From NCBI GenBank assembly GCA_014859305.1, contig JACUUM010000015.1:1-42732 (forward strand): DNA of 42,732 bases, read 5' to 3'. Positions 25,609-32,746 of this stretch are shown here, one piece after another (the first letter of the stretch is position 1; the number at the start of each line of letters is the position of its first letter). Below the pieces are notes generated by a model. It had not been told where the DNA came from. It made no database searches and was given only the letters and a program-made list of their open reading frames with translations. Source of the stretch: Coriobacteriia bacterium (GTDB lineage: Bacteria; Actinomycetota; Coriobacteriia; Anaerosomatales; Kmv31). A program made the translations under genes and the position numbers.

Positions 25609-25953
25609 CTACTTGCGCACCTTGACGTCCTGGACGTGGACGTCGACGGCATCGACCTTCACGTCCGCCATCTTGGTGAGCACGTAGCGCACCCGCTCCG
25701 AGAGGTTGTGGGAGACCTCGGTGAGGTTGGTGCCGTGCTCGATGATCACGTAGAGGTCCATTCGGACGGCATCACCGTGCGTCTTGACCGACACGCCCTT
25801 GCGCAGCTTGTCTCGGGAGAGCGCCTGGGCGACGCCGTCGCGAAGCGTCGGGCTGGCCATCCCCACGACGCCGTAGCACTCCAGGGCGGCATAGCCCGCG
25901 AGGTCGGCGAGCACGTCGTTCGCGATGTTGATCGTGCCCGGGACCTGGCTCAC
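25609..25953 (-). CDS. Asp23/Gls24 family envelope protein
   Basis: Asp23/Gls24 proteins are small, abundant, membrane-associated proteins linked to envelope stress. The 114-residue product (VPGTINIANDVLADLAGYAA at the start, ending VDVHVQDVKVRK) matches the family. GTG start at 25951-25953 with GGAGG upstream, overlapping the stop of the DUF1858 gene by 4 bases. It is the standard neighbour upstream of fakA (YloU-YloV pair). Confidence 0.9.
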   Translation of the reverse strand: MSQVPGTINIANDVLADLAGYAALECYGVVGMASPTLRDGVAQALSRDKLRKGVSVKTHGDAVRMDLYVIIEHGTNLTEVSHNLSERVRYVLTKMADVKVDAVDVHVQDVKVRK

Positions 25954-26168
25954 GACTCCCCCTCCCTGCACGCCTCCGGGAGCGCCTCGAGGTCCGCGAT
26001 GAGCGTCTCGACGGGTACGCCGTGCACGGATGCGACGGCGAGCAAGGTCTCCATCTCCGCGGCCAGGCACGAAGGACAGGGCAAGCCGTGCGCGGCGAAC
26101 ACGCGAGCCGCGCGCGGCTCGCTCGCGAGAACGTCGGATATGAGCATGTCGGCGCTGAACCTCGCCAT
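25950..26168 (-). CDS. DUF1858 domain protein
   Basis: 72 residues matching the DUF1858 fold seen alone or fused to redox proteins of anaerobes: [20 protein letters not shown] followed by [15 protein letters not shown]. The CPSC motif is a possible disulfide or metal site. Start ATG at 26166-26168 with GAGGAGG 6 bases upstream; a longer frame from 26198 is less likely. It leads the asp23-fakA operon and is coupled to asp23 by a GTGA overlap. Function unknown; a redox-sensing role is speculation. Confidence 0.85.
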   Translation of the reverse strand: MARFSADMLISDVLASEPRAARVFAAHGLPCPSCLAAEMETLLAVASVHGVPVETLIADLEALPEACREGES

Positions 26169-26222
26169 ACACGTCCTCCTCGCGTCGCACGGCGTCACCG
26201 GTCGCCCCGGCGCGGCGCCCTC

Positions 26223-26251
26223 AGTATATCGGAATGGCCCGCCGCTCCGAA
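26223..26251 (-). promoter_or_regulatory. Predicted promoter of the DUF1858-asp23-fakA operon
   Basis: TATACT (26223-26228) is a strong -10 box on the minus strand, with a weak -35 (TTCGGA, 26246-26251) at 17 bases. The start codon is about 50 bases downstream of the predicted start. It is back to back with the rpmB promoter. Confidence 0.5.
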
Positions 26252-26274
26252 CGTCCCGTCCTCGCGAGGGCTCC

Positions 26275-26303
26275 TTGCCGGACGCCCGGGGGCGTGGTAG
26301 TAT
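26275..26303 (+). promoter_or_regulatory. Predicted promoter of rpmB
   Basis: TTGCCG (26275-26280) and TAGTAT (26298-26303) with a 17-base spacer, about 60 bases before the rpmB ATG. Confidence 0.55.
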
Positions 26304-26362
26304 TGTTGAGCTTTGCCCAGGGTCCGACGGGCGGGCGACCGCCAGCGACGGGAGTCGGGATC

Positions 26363-26554
26363 ATGTCGAGAGTGTGCAGCGTCTGCGGCAAGCACCCCTC
26401 TGCGGGTCGCAACGTCAGCCATTCGCATCGCGTCACCAACCGCGTCATCCGCCCGAACGTGCAGAAGGTGCGCGCGGTCGTCGACGGCACGGTCAAGAGG
26501 GTCAACGTCTGCACGAAGTGCCTGAAGGCCGGGAAGGTGCGCCGCTCGCTCTGA
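26363..26554 (+). CDS. rpmB: 50S ribosomal protein L28
   Basis: Large-subunit protein of 63 residues starting [20 protein letters not shown]. Four cysteines (5, 8, 50, 53) form a zinc site, so this is the zinc-binding form, like the L32 in this window. The ATG at 26363 is chosen because the L28 N terminus begins there; the frame extends upstream across the promoter. It is the only ribosomal gene here on the plus strand and is divergent from the DUF1858 operon. rpmB lies near recG and fakA in many Gram-positives. Confidence 0.95.
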   Translation: MSRVCSVCGKHPSAGRNVSHSHRVTNRVIRPNVQKVRAVVDGTVKRVNVCTKCLKAGKVRRSL

Positions 26555-26585
26555 GGCGGCCTCCCCGAGCAGTCCGAAGCCGTCC

Positions 26586-26610
26586 CGAAGCCCTCCTGTG
26601 GAGGGCTTCG
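26586..26610. terminator. Bidirectional hairpin between rpmB and the HD-GYP gene
   Basis: CGAAGCCCTCC and GGAGGGCTTCG form a perfect 11-bp stem with a 3-base loop between the convergent rpmB and HD-GYP genes. No clear U tract follows on either strand, but position and strength fit a shared terminator. Confidence 0.6.
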
Positions 26611-26620
26611 CCGTACTCCC

Positions 26621-28423
26621 TCAGGCGGGGCGTGGGCGGCCCTGAAGCCGCGGCTCGCCGTTGCGCGGGTGGCCCCCCTCGCCGACGACGACGTCGCGGA
26701 AGACCGCCACGACGTCAGGGTCGAACTGCGTGCCGGCCTTGTCCTGGAGCTCCTCGAGCGCGTCGCGGGTGGACAACGCGCGGCGGCGGTAGGGCCTCTC
26801 CGACGTCATCGCGACGAACGCGTCGGCGGCCGCGAGGATCCGGGCCCCGAGGGGGATGCTCGCGCCCGACAGGCCGCCCACGTACCCGCGGCCGTCGTAC
26901 CACTCGTGGTGGTGGTAGACGATCGGGACGACCTCGCGCAGCGCCGGCGCCTGCTCGAGGATCTCGGCGGCCAGGACCGGATGCATCTTGAGGATGCCGC
27001 GCTCCACGGTGGACAGCGGCCGGTCGGCCACGATGAGCGCGTCGCCTGCGGCGCTCATGCCTATGTCGTGCAGGAGCGCGGCGATCTCGAGCGCGTGCTG
27101 TTCGGAGTCGTCCAGGCCCATTCTCCGCCCGATCGCCGACGCGTAGTGCAGCACGCGCTCCGTCGCGCCGGAGGCGTAGGGGTCCTTGGTCTCGAGAGCC
27201 AGGGCGAGCGCCTTGAGCGTGGCGAAGTACACCTCTCGTGCGCATGAGACGGCGCGAGCGTTGCGCAGCGCCGCCGCCGTCTGACGTGCGAGCACCTCGA
27301 GCGCCGCGGTGTGCGACGACGTGAACCGTGCCGGGAAGGTCCCGCTGCCGACGTTCAACACGCCGAGGATGCCGTCTTCGTCGGCTATCGGGACGGAGAT
27401 GGCCGAGCGCACCCCGTGCCGCCGTGCATGGCGGCCCTTGCCCTGGAGGTCCTCCACGAGCAGGGGCTGCCGGCTCGCAAGGACCCAGCCGGCGATGCCC
27501 TCGCCTTCGGACACCTCGGTCGTCTCCACCACTTCGCGCGGGAGGCCTCGGGCGGCGGCGATCCGCATATGGCCAGTATGCTCGTCGAGGAGCATCACGC
27601 TGCCGGTGATCGCCTCGGAGAGCGCCATGGCCTTGGCCAACGCCGAGGAGACGACCTCCTCGGGGTCGAGCAGCCGGGAGAGCTCGCGCGCCATCTCGAG
27701 GAGGATCTCGGCGGTCTGCGTCTGCTGCCGGGCGAGGTGGACCGCCAGGCAGCCGGCGAGCGGGCCACGCATGACCGCGGCCACGCGGTTGAGCAGGTCG
27801 GTATCGGGCGGCCCGGGGGAAGCGAAGTCGATCGCCGCCACGCCGCGTGCGTCGCCGGCCAGCACAGGCACGGCGTAGCGCCATAGCCGCGTCTCCCCCT
27901 GCTGGTCGTGGGATCGGGAGACCTCCTCCAGCGTCGCGACGCCGCCGGCCAGGGCGTCTCCGAGAGGACCGCCCTCGACCGGTACCGGTTCCCGGGCCGG
28001 CGACAGGGGGCCCACGGCCGAGACGAGCCGGAGCGTGTCGGTGGCGGGGTCCTCGAGCCAGAGGTGGGCCGCGCCCGAGGGGCCGGCCGCGCGGGCGTTG
28101 TCGAGGAGCGCCTGCAGGACGGCGGGGCAGTCCAGGCGACGCGGGGCCCGGATGTCGGGGCTCGGGGGGCGCTCGGGCGGAGGTGGTGCGCCGGGCACGG
28201 ACGCCGCGGCATCCGGCGAGACGCGCCCCACCGGCACCGGTCGCGACCCCTCGACATCCGGCCGCGCACGTCCCACACGGAGCGCCAGGTAGGCCACGAG
28301 GACCGAGAACGCGAGCGCTGCGGTCGCCAAGCCGGCTTCGGGAGTGGAAAGAGCCCACGCGGCGACGCCCGTCGCGGATGCGACGACCGCGGCGGCGAGG
28401 ACTCGTCTATGGGTAGATCTCAC
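26621..28423 (-). CDS. Membrane GAF/HD-GYP sensor protein
   Basis: HD-GYP domains hydrolyse cyclic di-GMP or related dinucleotides. The 600-residue product has two N-terminal membrane helices (about residues 7-50), a Pro-rich linker, two GAF-like sensory regions (about 100-230 and 250-395), then an HD-GYP domain. The metal motifs HD (LLHDIGM), HPVLAAEIL, HHHEWYDGRGY and the AADAFVAMTSERPYR helix are present, but the usual HDIGK lysine is Met and GYP is GYV. GTG at 28421-28423 with GGGAGG 11 bases upstream is preferred; an upstream in-frame ATG at 28508-28510 overlaps the CRP-type site and has no ribosome site. Activity and ligand are unproven. Confidence 0.88.
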   Translation of the reverse strand: MRSTHRRVLAAAVVASATGVAAWALSTPEAGLATAALAFSVLVAYLALRVGRARPDVEGSRPVPVGRVSPDAAASVPGAPPPPERPPSPDIRAPRRLDCPAVLQALLDNARAAGPSGAAHLWLEDPATDTLRLVSAVGPLSPAREPVPVEGGPLGDALAGGVATLEEVSRSHDQQGETRLWRYAVPVLAGDARGVAAIDFASPGPPDTDLLNRVAAVMRGPLAGCLAVHLARQQTQTAEILLEMARELSRLLDPEEVVSSALAKAMALSEAITGSVMLLDEHTGHMRIAAARGLPREVVETTEVSEGEGIAGWVLASRQPLLVEDLQGKGRHARRHGVRSAISVPIADEDGILGVLNVGSGTFPARFTSSHTAALEVLARQTAAALRNARAVSCAREVYFATLKALALALETKDPYASGATERVLHYASAIGRRMGLDDSEQHALEIAALLHDIGMSAAGDALIVADRPLSTVERGILKMHPVLAAEILEQAPALREVVPIVYHHHEWYDGRGYVGGLSGASIPLGARILAAADAFVAMTSERPYRRRALSTRDALEELQDKAGTQFDPDVVAVFRDVVVGEGGHPRNGEPRLQGRPRPA

Positions 28424-28454
28424 GCTATGCGGGTCCTCCCTGCCCCTCGAGAAG

Positions 28455-28460
28455 AGTATA
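28455..28460 (-). promoter_or_regulatory. -10 box of the HD-GYP gene
   Basis: TATACT on the minus strand places the transcription start near 28448, 25 bases before the GTG start. No acceptable -35 box lies at 16-18 bases, which is typical of activator-dependent promoters and fits the CRP-type site upstream. Confidence 0.5.
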
Positions 28461-28502
28461 TCCGGAATGCGGCCCGTCCTTGCACCGGTCGGGAGTAGCG
28501 CG

Positions 28503-28518
28503 TGTGACACGTGTCACA
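28503..28518. promoter_or_regulatory. Perfect CRP-type operator
   Basis: TGTGACACGTGTCACA is a perfect 16-bp palindrome and matches the CRP-family consensus TGTGA-N6-TCACA exactly. Its centre is about 62 bases upstream of the predicted start of the HD-GYP gene, the position of class I activation sites (-61.5). It lies 17 bases beyond the thiN stop and no U tract follows, so it is not a terminator. The regulator is not in the window. Confidence 0.65.
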
Positions 28519-28535
28519 TCATCCCAAGGTAGCAT

Positions 28536-29210
28536 TCAGCGCTCCTCCGACAGCCGGACCCTCCCGAGGCCCGCCTCTGCGTTGGCGATCACGATGACGG
28601 ACCCTCCCCGCACTCTCACGATCGCCGGCTCCCCCGTCGTCACGTTGCTCACTCCGAGGGAGGACATCGGTTCCAGGGACGCGTCCGTCAGCGCGTACGC
28701 GAAGCCCTCGAGCGTGACGCCGGATGCACCCCCGGGGGCGATGACCGAGACCGTCGCGCCGGCGGGGGCCGTCAGGGAGAGGACCCGCCGGCGGCCTCCC
28801 GCGACCCAAGCGGAGAAACCGGGCTCCTGCACGTCGGCGAGGAGGTCCGAGGCGCGCAGCAGCGTGCCGAAGGCGGCGAGCGTGTGATCGAGGCGGGCGG
28901 AGAACGCCGCGGTGAGGGTCACCGCCGCGGCGCCGTCCGCCCGCGCGACGGAGACCGCGAGGTCCAGGTCGGTCTCGTCCTTGACCGACGGGTGTCCGAC
29001 GACCCGGACCCCCGCCGCGGACAGCGCCTCCATCGTGCCCGGCGGAGAGGAGTCGAAATCGCCGACCGCGACGTCGGGCTTCCTGCCGAGCGCAAGGGCC
29101 AGAGCCGACCCTCCGTCGGCCGCCACCACGCGCTCGGCATCGCGGAGGAGCTCGGAGTAGAAGGCCTCCCGGCCGGGCTCGGGCGCCGCTCCTACGACGA
29201 GTGCCCTCAT
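28536..29210 (-). CDS. thiN: Thiamine pyrophosphokinase
   Basis: Converts thiamine plus ATP to thiamine diphosphate. The 224-residue protein has the family signatures VVAADGGSALALALG, VAVGDFDSSPP and KDETDLDLAVSVA, and a C-terminal beta domain for thiamine binding. ATG at 29208-29210 overlaps the thiT stop by 4 bases, so transporter and kinase are coupled. Both lie downstream of a predicted TPP riboswitch. Confidence 0.92.
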   Translation of the reverse strand: MRALVVGAAPEPGREAFYSELLRDAERVVAADGGSALALALGRKPDVAVGDFDSSPPGTMEALSAAGVRVVGHPSVKDETDLDLAVSVARADGAAAVTLTAAFSARLDHTLAAFGTLLRASDLLADVQEPGFSAWVAGGRRRVLSLTAPAGATVSVIAPGGASGVTLEGFAYALTDASLEPMSSLGVSNVTTGEPAIVRVRGGSVIVIANAEAGLGRVRLSEER

Positions 29211-29788
29211 CGGGCCCCAGGTCCGCCGGGCGAAGTGGGGACGACGCGTTCCACGGCCGGCAGGATCAGTGCGGCTGCGGCCAGGACGGCCACGGCCGAG
29301 GGTACGATGTAGCTCGCGTTGTAGAGAAGCGAGTACAGCCACACGGGCTGCCCCTCGGGCGCGTACTCTGCGAAGAAGACCACCCCGGAGACGAAGTGGG
29401 CGCCGAACCTTCCGAGGATGCCGAGGAGCGCCGCAGCGAGCACCCATGCGAGGGTCGTCGCGGGCCGCCGGGCGCCGCGCCCTTCCCTCCACGCCCACGC
29501 TCCGAAGCCGGCGAGTCCCACCAGGCCGAAGGCGACGGGGTAGTCGAGCCCGACCTGGATCCAGTGGACGAAGTACGGTTCCATCATGTAGTCGATGAAG
29601 CCGAAGGCCGCCCCGGCGGTGAGGCCCGGCAGGAGGCCGTTGCGGACCGCGAAGACCACGAGCGGCAGCATGTCCAGCGAGGCGCTGCCGCCGAAGGGCA
29701 TCTGGAAAACGGGCAGGCGGTTCAGCACCGCCGCCAGCGCGAGCGTGAGCGCCGCCTCCACGAACATCCTGGTACGCATGCCTGCCAT
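29207..29788 (-). CDS. thiT: Thiamine ECF-transporter substrate-binding component ThiT
   Basis: ThiT binds thiamine with very high affinity and works with a shared energising module (EcfA, EcfA', EcfT), not encoded here. The 193-residue protein has six hydrophobic segments and ThiT landmarks: FVEAALTLALAAVLNRLP at the N terminus, and the thiamine-site region GRFGAHFVSGVVFFAEYAPE followed by YSLLYNASYIVPSA. ATG start with GGGAGG 6 bases upstream. The pairing with thiN and the predicted upstream riboswitch support thiamine as the substrate. Confidence 0.9.
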   Translation of the reverse strand: MAGMRTRMFVEAALTLALAAVLNRLPVFQMPFGGSASLDMLPLVVFAVRNGLLPGLTAGAAFGFIDYMMEPYFVHWIQVGLDYPVAFGLVGLAGFGAWAWREGRGARRPATTLAWVLAAALLGILGRFGAHFVSGVVFFAEYAPEGQPVWLYSLLYNASYIVPSAVAVLAAAALILPAVERVVPTSPGGPGAR

Positions 29789-29850
29789 GACGTCCTCCCT
29801 TCCCGGCGCCGCCCGCGGGCGAACCGGTCGGGGGAGCCGAAGGTGGGAGA

Positions 29851-29869
29851 TGAGGGGATGAGCCCCTCA
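29851..29869 (-). other. Hairpin in thiT leader (expression platform)
   Basis: TGAGGGG and CCCCTCA form a 7-bp stem with a 5-base loop just after the predicted TPP aptamer. The bases following it on the minus strand include CTCCC, which can pair with the GGGAG of the thiT ribosome site, so translational control is a possible mechanism. Confidence 0.45.
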
Positions 29870-29870
29870 G

Positions 29871-29961
29871 CCGTGATGCGGCCCCGCATTACCGGCGCCG
29901 TCGTCTCGGTCGCGGTCGCGGAACGACCGCCTCTCAGCCGCCTGCGCAGCTCCCGATACGG
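29871..29961 (-). ncRNA. TPP riboswitch aptamer (thi box)
   Basis: On the minus strand, P1 can form from CCGT (29958-29961) and ACGG (29871-29874). The invariant CUGAGA is at 29932-29937. The P5 element appears as CCG-GUAAUG-CGG (29884-29894), matching the consensus stem-loop with UAAUG. A 7-bp hairpin (GCGGUCG/CGACCGC) lies between these, where the optional helix occurs in other thi boxes. The usual CGUAGGGA end is poorly matched. Its place before thiT-thiN strongly supports the call. Confidence 0.72.
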
Positions 29962-30067
29962 TTTGTCGTGTGAGGCATGGTGTCACAAGCGACACCTCGG
30001 GGCAAGGGTATGCGCCGACACGCCGCGGGTCCGGGCGGAGGGGACGAGCGCCCGCCGCCGAAGACGT

Positions 30068-31102
30068 CTACTGCATGGCGCGCAGGTACGGATACGGGTT
30101 GACGGGCGCCCCGCCGTTCGGGTGGATCTCGAAGTGAAGGTGCGGCGCTCCTCTCGACGCGTTGCCGGTGGATCCGACGTATCCGATCGTCTGGCCTGCC
30201 GAGACCCTTCCCGAGGTGACGGCGTACCGGCTCAGGTGCGCGTAGTAGAAGCGCCAGCCGTTGTCCGCGGTCAAGTGGATCGACAGGCCCCCCAGTCCGC
30301 TGGCGCGCGCCGAGACGGACCCCGAAAGCACGGCGACGCACGGGGTCCCGGCAGGGGCCATGATGTCGGTGCCCTGGTGGCGGCGCCTGCCGCCGGAGCG
30401 GGAGGCGCCCCAGGTGTCCGAGTAGTAGTGCGGGCCCTGCACGGGGAAGACCATCCCGTTGGGCCCTGCGGGGCCGCGCGCGGCGCCGCGGGAGACCGAG
30501 GACGCACGCGCCTTGCGCATCAGCCTGTCGTACTCCGCTTGCTTCGAGCTCAGGCGCTCTTCCAGGCGGTCGCGCTCCGAACGCAGCCGTCGCGCCGCGT
30601 CGCGCCGGGAGTCGGTCTCCCGCTCGAGCTCCCTGCGCTCACGCTCGAGCCGCGCCTGCAATGCGGCGACCTCCTCGATCGCCGCGGCGTCGGCCGTGCC
30701 GATGCGCTGGAAGAACTGCATGCGGCTGACCAGGTCGGAGAAGTCCTCCGAGGCGAGTAGCACGGCGATGAGCCCCGGGCCCTGGTTGCGGTACATGGCA
30801 CCCACCCGCTCGCCGAGGACCCTTCGGGCATGCTTGAGCTCCTCGGTCGTGTTCTCGAGCCTCTTCTCGACACGGGCCTCGCGTACATGCGCCTCGTCGA
30901 GGCGCCAGAACGCACGGTCGTACTCGCGGCCGGCCTTGCGCACCTCGGCCTGCAGGACCCGCAACTCGTCGCGTGCCTTGTCCGTCGCAGGGGCGGCTCC
31001 CGCAGGGATGGCGACCGCGAGCGCGACGGCCGGCAGCATGCAGACCGCGAGCGCGAGACGAGCGCGCAGGCGAGACGAGGGGGGTCGGCACCGGAGGCTC
31101 AT
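30068..31102 (-). CDS. M23-family peptidase with N-terminal coiled coil
   Basis: A 344-residue exported protein: signal peptide (hydrophobic segment about 15-36, ending near AGAAPA), a long charged coiled coil (about 42-205) as in EnvC or SagA-type proteins, then an M23/LytM domain. The zinc ligands are present: HQGTD (His242, Asp246) and HLHFE (321-325), with the catalytic-type His in YYAHLS. It should cut peptidoglycan cross-bridges or act as a hydrolase regulator; the intact ligands favour catalysis. ATG at 31100-31102 overlaps the PASTA gene stop by 4 bases, so the two wall proteins are co-produced. Confidence 0.92.
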   Translation of the reverse strand: MSLRCRPPSSRLRARLALAVCMLPAVALAVAIPAGAAPATDKARDELRVLQAEVRKAGREYDRAFWRLDEAHVREARVEKRLENTTEELKHARRVLGERVGAMYRNQGPGLIAVLLASEDFSDLVSRMQFFQRIGTADAAAIEEVAALQARLERERRELERETDSRRDAARRLRSERDRLEERLSSKQAEYDRLMRKARASSVSRGAARGPAGPNGMVFPVQGPHYYSDTWGASRSGGRRRHQGTDIMAPAGTPCVAVLSGSVSARASGLGGLSIHLTADNGWRFYYAHLSRYAVTSGRVSAGQTIGYVGSTGNASRGAPHLHFEIHPNGGAPVNPYPYLRAMQ

Positions 31103-32283
31103 CGGCGTACGAACACCTCCCCCAAGGCACGGTAGACGGCCCGGGCGATCTCGTCGGTCCAGCGCGGGTCGCGGAAGGCGAGCTCATCCTCGCGCGAGCC
31201 CGCGGAGCCGAGGCGGACCCGCGCGCCGGGGGCGGGGACGCGGGATATCACCGCGTCCCTCTCGGTCAGGACCGTCACGACCCTGCGCTCGCCCCGCAGC
31301 TCGGCCGCCATGCGCTGGGCGAGAGCCTCCGAGTCGGACTGGAAGGCGGAGCGCCCCTCGGCCGCCGGCGGAAGGATCACGGCGACGCCGCCCTCCCCTC
31401 GGGCTGCGACTCCGAGTCCGACCAGCGCGGTGGGGGTGGCCTCGGCGGCGGTTCGAGCGCGGGCGCGCGCCGAGGGCTCCGGGTCGGCGAGCGATCGCGT
31501 CACGGTCACCGTGGCGCCGGAGGCCTCAAGCAGGGAGCGCAGCCGGCGCGCCACCTCGAGCGGGGCGTCGAGGGTACCGGTGGCCACGGGCGTCGGATCG
31601 ATCGCGAAGGAGAGCCCCTCCATGCGGTAGGGCAGCAGCGCCGAGGACGCGCTCCCCGAGCCGGCCACCGTGAGCCGCACGACATCGGAGGTGGTGACCG
31701 TCGCCCCGGGGGCCGGCACGGTGGAGACGACAGTCCCGCTGGCGGCCTCCGATTGCACGACCTCCACCCGCACGGCCAGGCCGCGCTGGGTAAGGAGCCG
31801 GCGCGCGTCCTCGAGCGGACGGCCGACCACGTCGGGCATGAGGAACGTCTCCGTTCCGGCGGAGACGACCAGGACGACCTCGGCACCCGACCGCAGCCTC
31901 GCGCCAGCCGCGGGCACCTGTTCCACGACGGTGCCCTCGGGGAACTCGGGCGAGAAGCGCTCGTCACCCCTTCGGGGCGTGAGTCCAGCGGCGGAGAGCC
32001 GGTCGGCGGCCTCCTCGTACGCCAGCCCCGTGACCGGCGGCACCTCGACCGTCCGGCCCCCGAGGAACTGCCAGGCCGCCACGGCACCCGCCGCCGCCAG
32101 GACGGCCGCCGCGAGGACCGCGGCGGCCCACAGCGGCACGAGCGGCCGCCTGCGGATCCCGCGTTGCGAGGGGGGTATGCTGGAGAGGTCGGCGGCCCGA
32201 GGCGCCGTCGGCGCCTCGTCCTCGGCGGGGGTCCGGGTCTCGTGCTCGCCCGTCCCGCTCCCGGCGGAGTCGCTGTGTCCCAT
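31099..32283 (-). CDS. PASTA protein with degenerate amidase-3 domain
   Basis: 394 residues: a cytoplasmic tail of about 48 residues, one membrane helix (about 49-74), two PASTA repeats (about 78-142 and 146-207) that bind peptidoglycan, and a C-terminal region (about 223-392) that follows the fold of N-acetylmuramoyl-L-alanine amidase type 3. The amidase markers align, but zinc and catalytic residues are lost: IDPGH is IDPTP (228-232), the SxHxN motif is LVGLGVAA, and VExGFLSN is VRLGSAGS (356-363). LEASGATVTVTR and the C-terminal helix remain. So it looks like a wall-binding pseudoenzyme. ATG start at 32281-32283 has no ribosome site and lies at the predicted transcript start. Confidence 0.85.
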   Translation of the reverse strand: MGHSDSAGSGTGEHETRTPAEDEAPTAPRAADLSSIPPSQRGIRRRPLVPLWAAAVLAAAVLAAAGAVAAWQFLGGRTVEVPPVTGLAYEEAADRLSAAGLTPRRGDERFSPEFPEGTVVEQVPAAGARLRSGAEVVLVVSAGTETFLMPDVVGRPLEDARRLLTQRGLAVRVEVVQSEAASGTVVSTVPAPGATVTTSDVVRLTVAGSGSASSALLPYRMEGLSFAIDPTPVATGTLDAPLEVARRLRSLLEASGATVTVTRSLADPEPSARARARTAAEATPTALVGLGVAARGEGGVAVILPPAAEGRSAFQSDSEALAQRMAAELRGERRVVTVLTERDAVISRVPAPGARVRLGSAGSREDELAFRDPRWTDEIARAVYRALGEVFVRR

Positions 32284-32290
32284 GTGGCGG

Positions 32291-32299
32291 ATTATAGCA
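32291..32299 (-). promoter_or_regulatory. Extended -10 promoter giving a leaderless mRNA
   Basis: TGCTATAAT is a perfect extended -10 element on the minus strand. The predicted start (near 32284) is one base from the ATG of the PASTA gene, so the mRNA would have essentially no leader. No -35 box is clear, which is normal for extended -10 promoters. Confidence 0.65.
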
Positions 32300-32319
32300 G
32301 TGGCCGCGGCCGGTGGCCC

Positions 32320-32348
32320 TTGTCGGCAGCGGCCTTGCTGGGTATGCT
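32320..32348 (+). promoter_or_regulatory. Predicted promoter of the fmdB-type gene
   Basis: TTGTCG (32320-32325) and TATGCT (32343-32348) with a 17-base spacer, about 60 bases before the start codon. Divergent from the PASTA promoter. Confidence 0.5.
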
Positions 32349-32409
32349 CACCAGTCGTGCCGTCTCCTGCGGCACCGTCGAAGCGCACCGTCGTGAGGAG
32401 TGCATGCAC

Positions 32410-32688
32410 ATGCCCGCATACGACTACCGCTGCAAGGCGTGCCGGGAGACGTTCGAGGTCGTCCGGCCGGTGTCGGACGCGTCCGACGTGAGCTGCCCCG
32501 CCTGCGGTGCCGAGGCGAAGCGGCTGTTCACCCCCGTCGGCGTCGTCTTCAAAGGGTCCGGGTTCCACAACACCGACTACCGCCGGAAGAGCGACGCCGG
32601 TGAGCCCGCCCCCGCGGAGAGCGGATGCGCCGGCGCCGAGGCCGGCTCGGACAAGTGCGCCTCCTGTCCCGCATCCGCGGTGGAGTAG
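32410..32688 (+). CDS. FmdB-type zinc-ribbon protein
   Basis: 92 residues. It begins MPAYDYRCKACRETFEV, the FmdB/CxxC zinc-ribbon N terminus, with Cys8, Cys11, Cys29 and Cys32 forming one ribbon. The C-terminal part is flexible and ends with more cysteines (GCAGAEAGSDKCASCP). ATG at 32410 is preferred over 32404 because GAGGAG is 9 bases away. FmdB was named as a putative regulator, but the role of the small family is unsettled. Confidence 0.88.
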   Translation: MPAYDYRCKACRETFEVVRPVSDASDVSCPACGAEAKRLFTPVGVVFKGSGFHNTDYRRKSDAGEPAPAESGCAGAEAGSDKCASCPASAVE

Positions 32689-32709
32689 GCCCGCCGAGGA
32701 CGAAGCCGA

Positions 32710-32738
32710 GCCGCCGCGTGTCGGACGACCGCGGCGGC
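32710..32738. terminator. Hairpin between fmdB-type gene and glpX
   Basis: GCCGCCGCG and CGCGGCGGC form a 9-bp stem with an 11-base loop in the 58-base gap between the two convergent genes. There is no U tract on either strand. Likely shared terminator. Confidence 0.5.
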
Positions 32739-32746
32739 GGGACGCC

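Noticed and set aside
29969-29987. Second TGTGA...TCACA pair upstream of the thi leader
   Set aside because: The half sites are separated by 9 bases instead of 6, so it does not match the CRP-type spacing.
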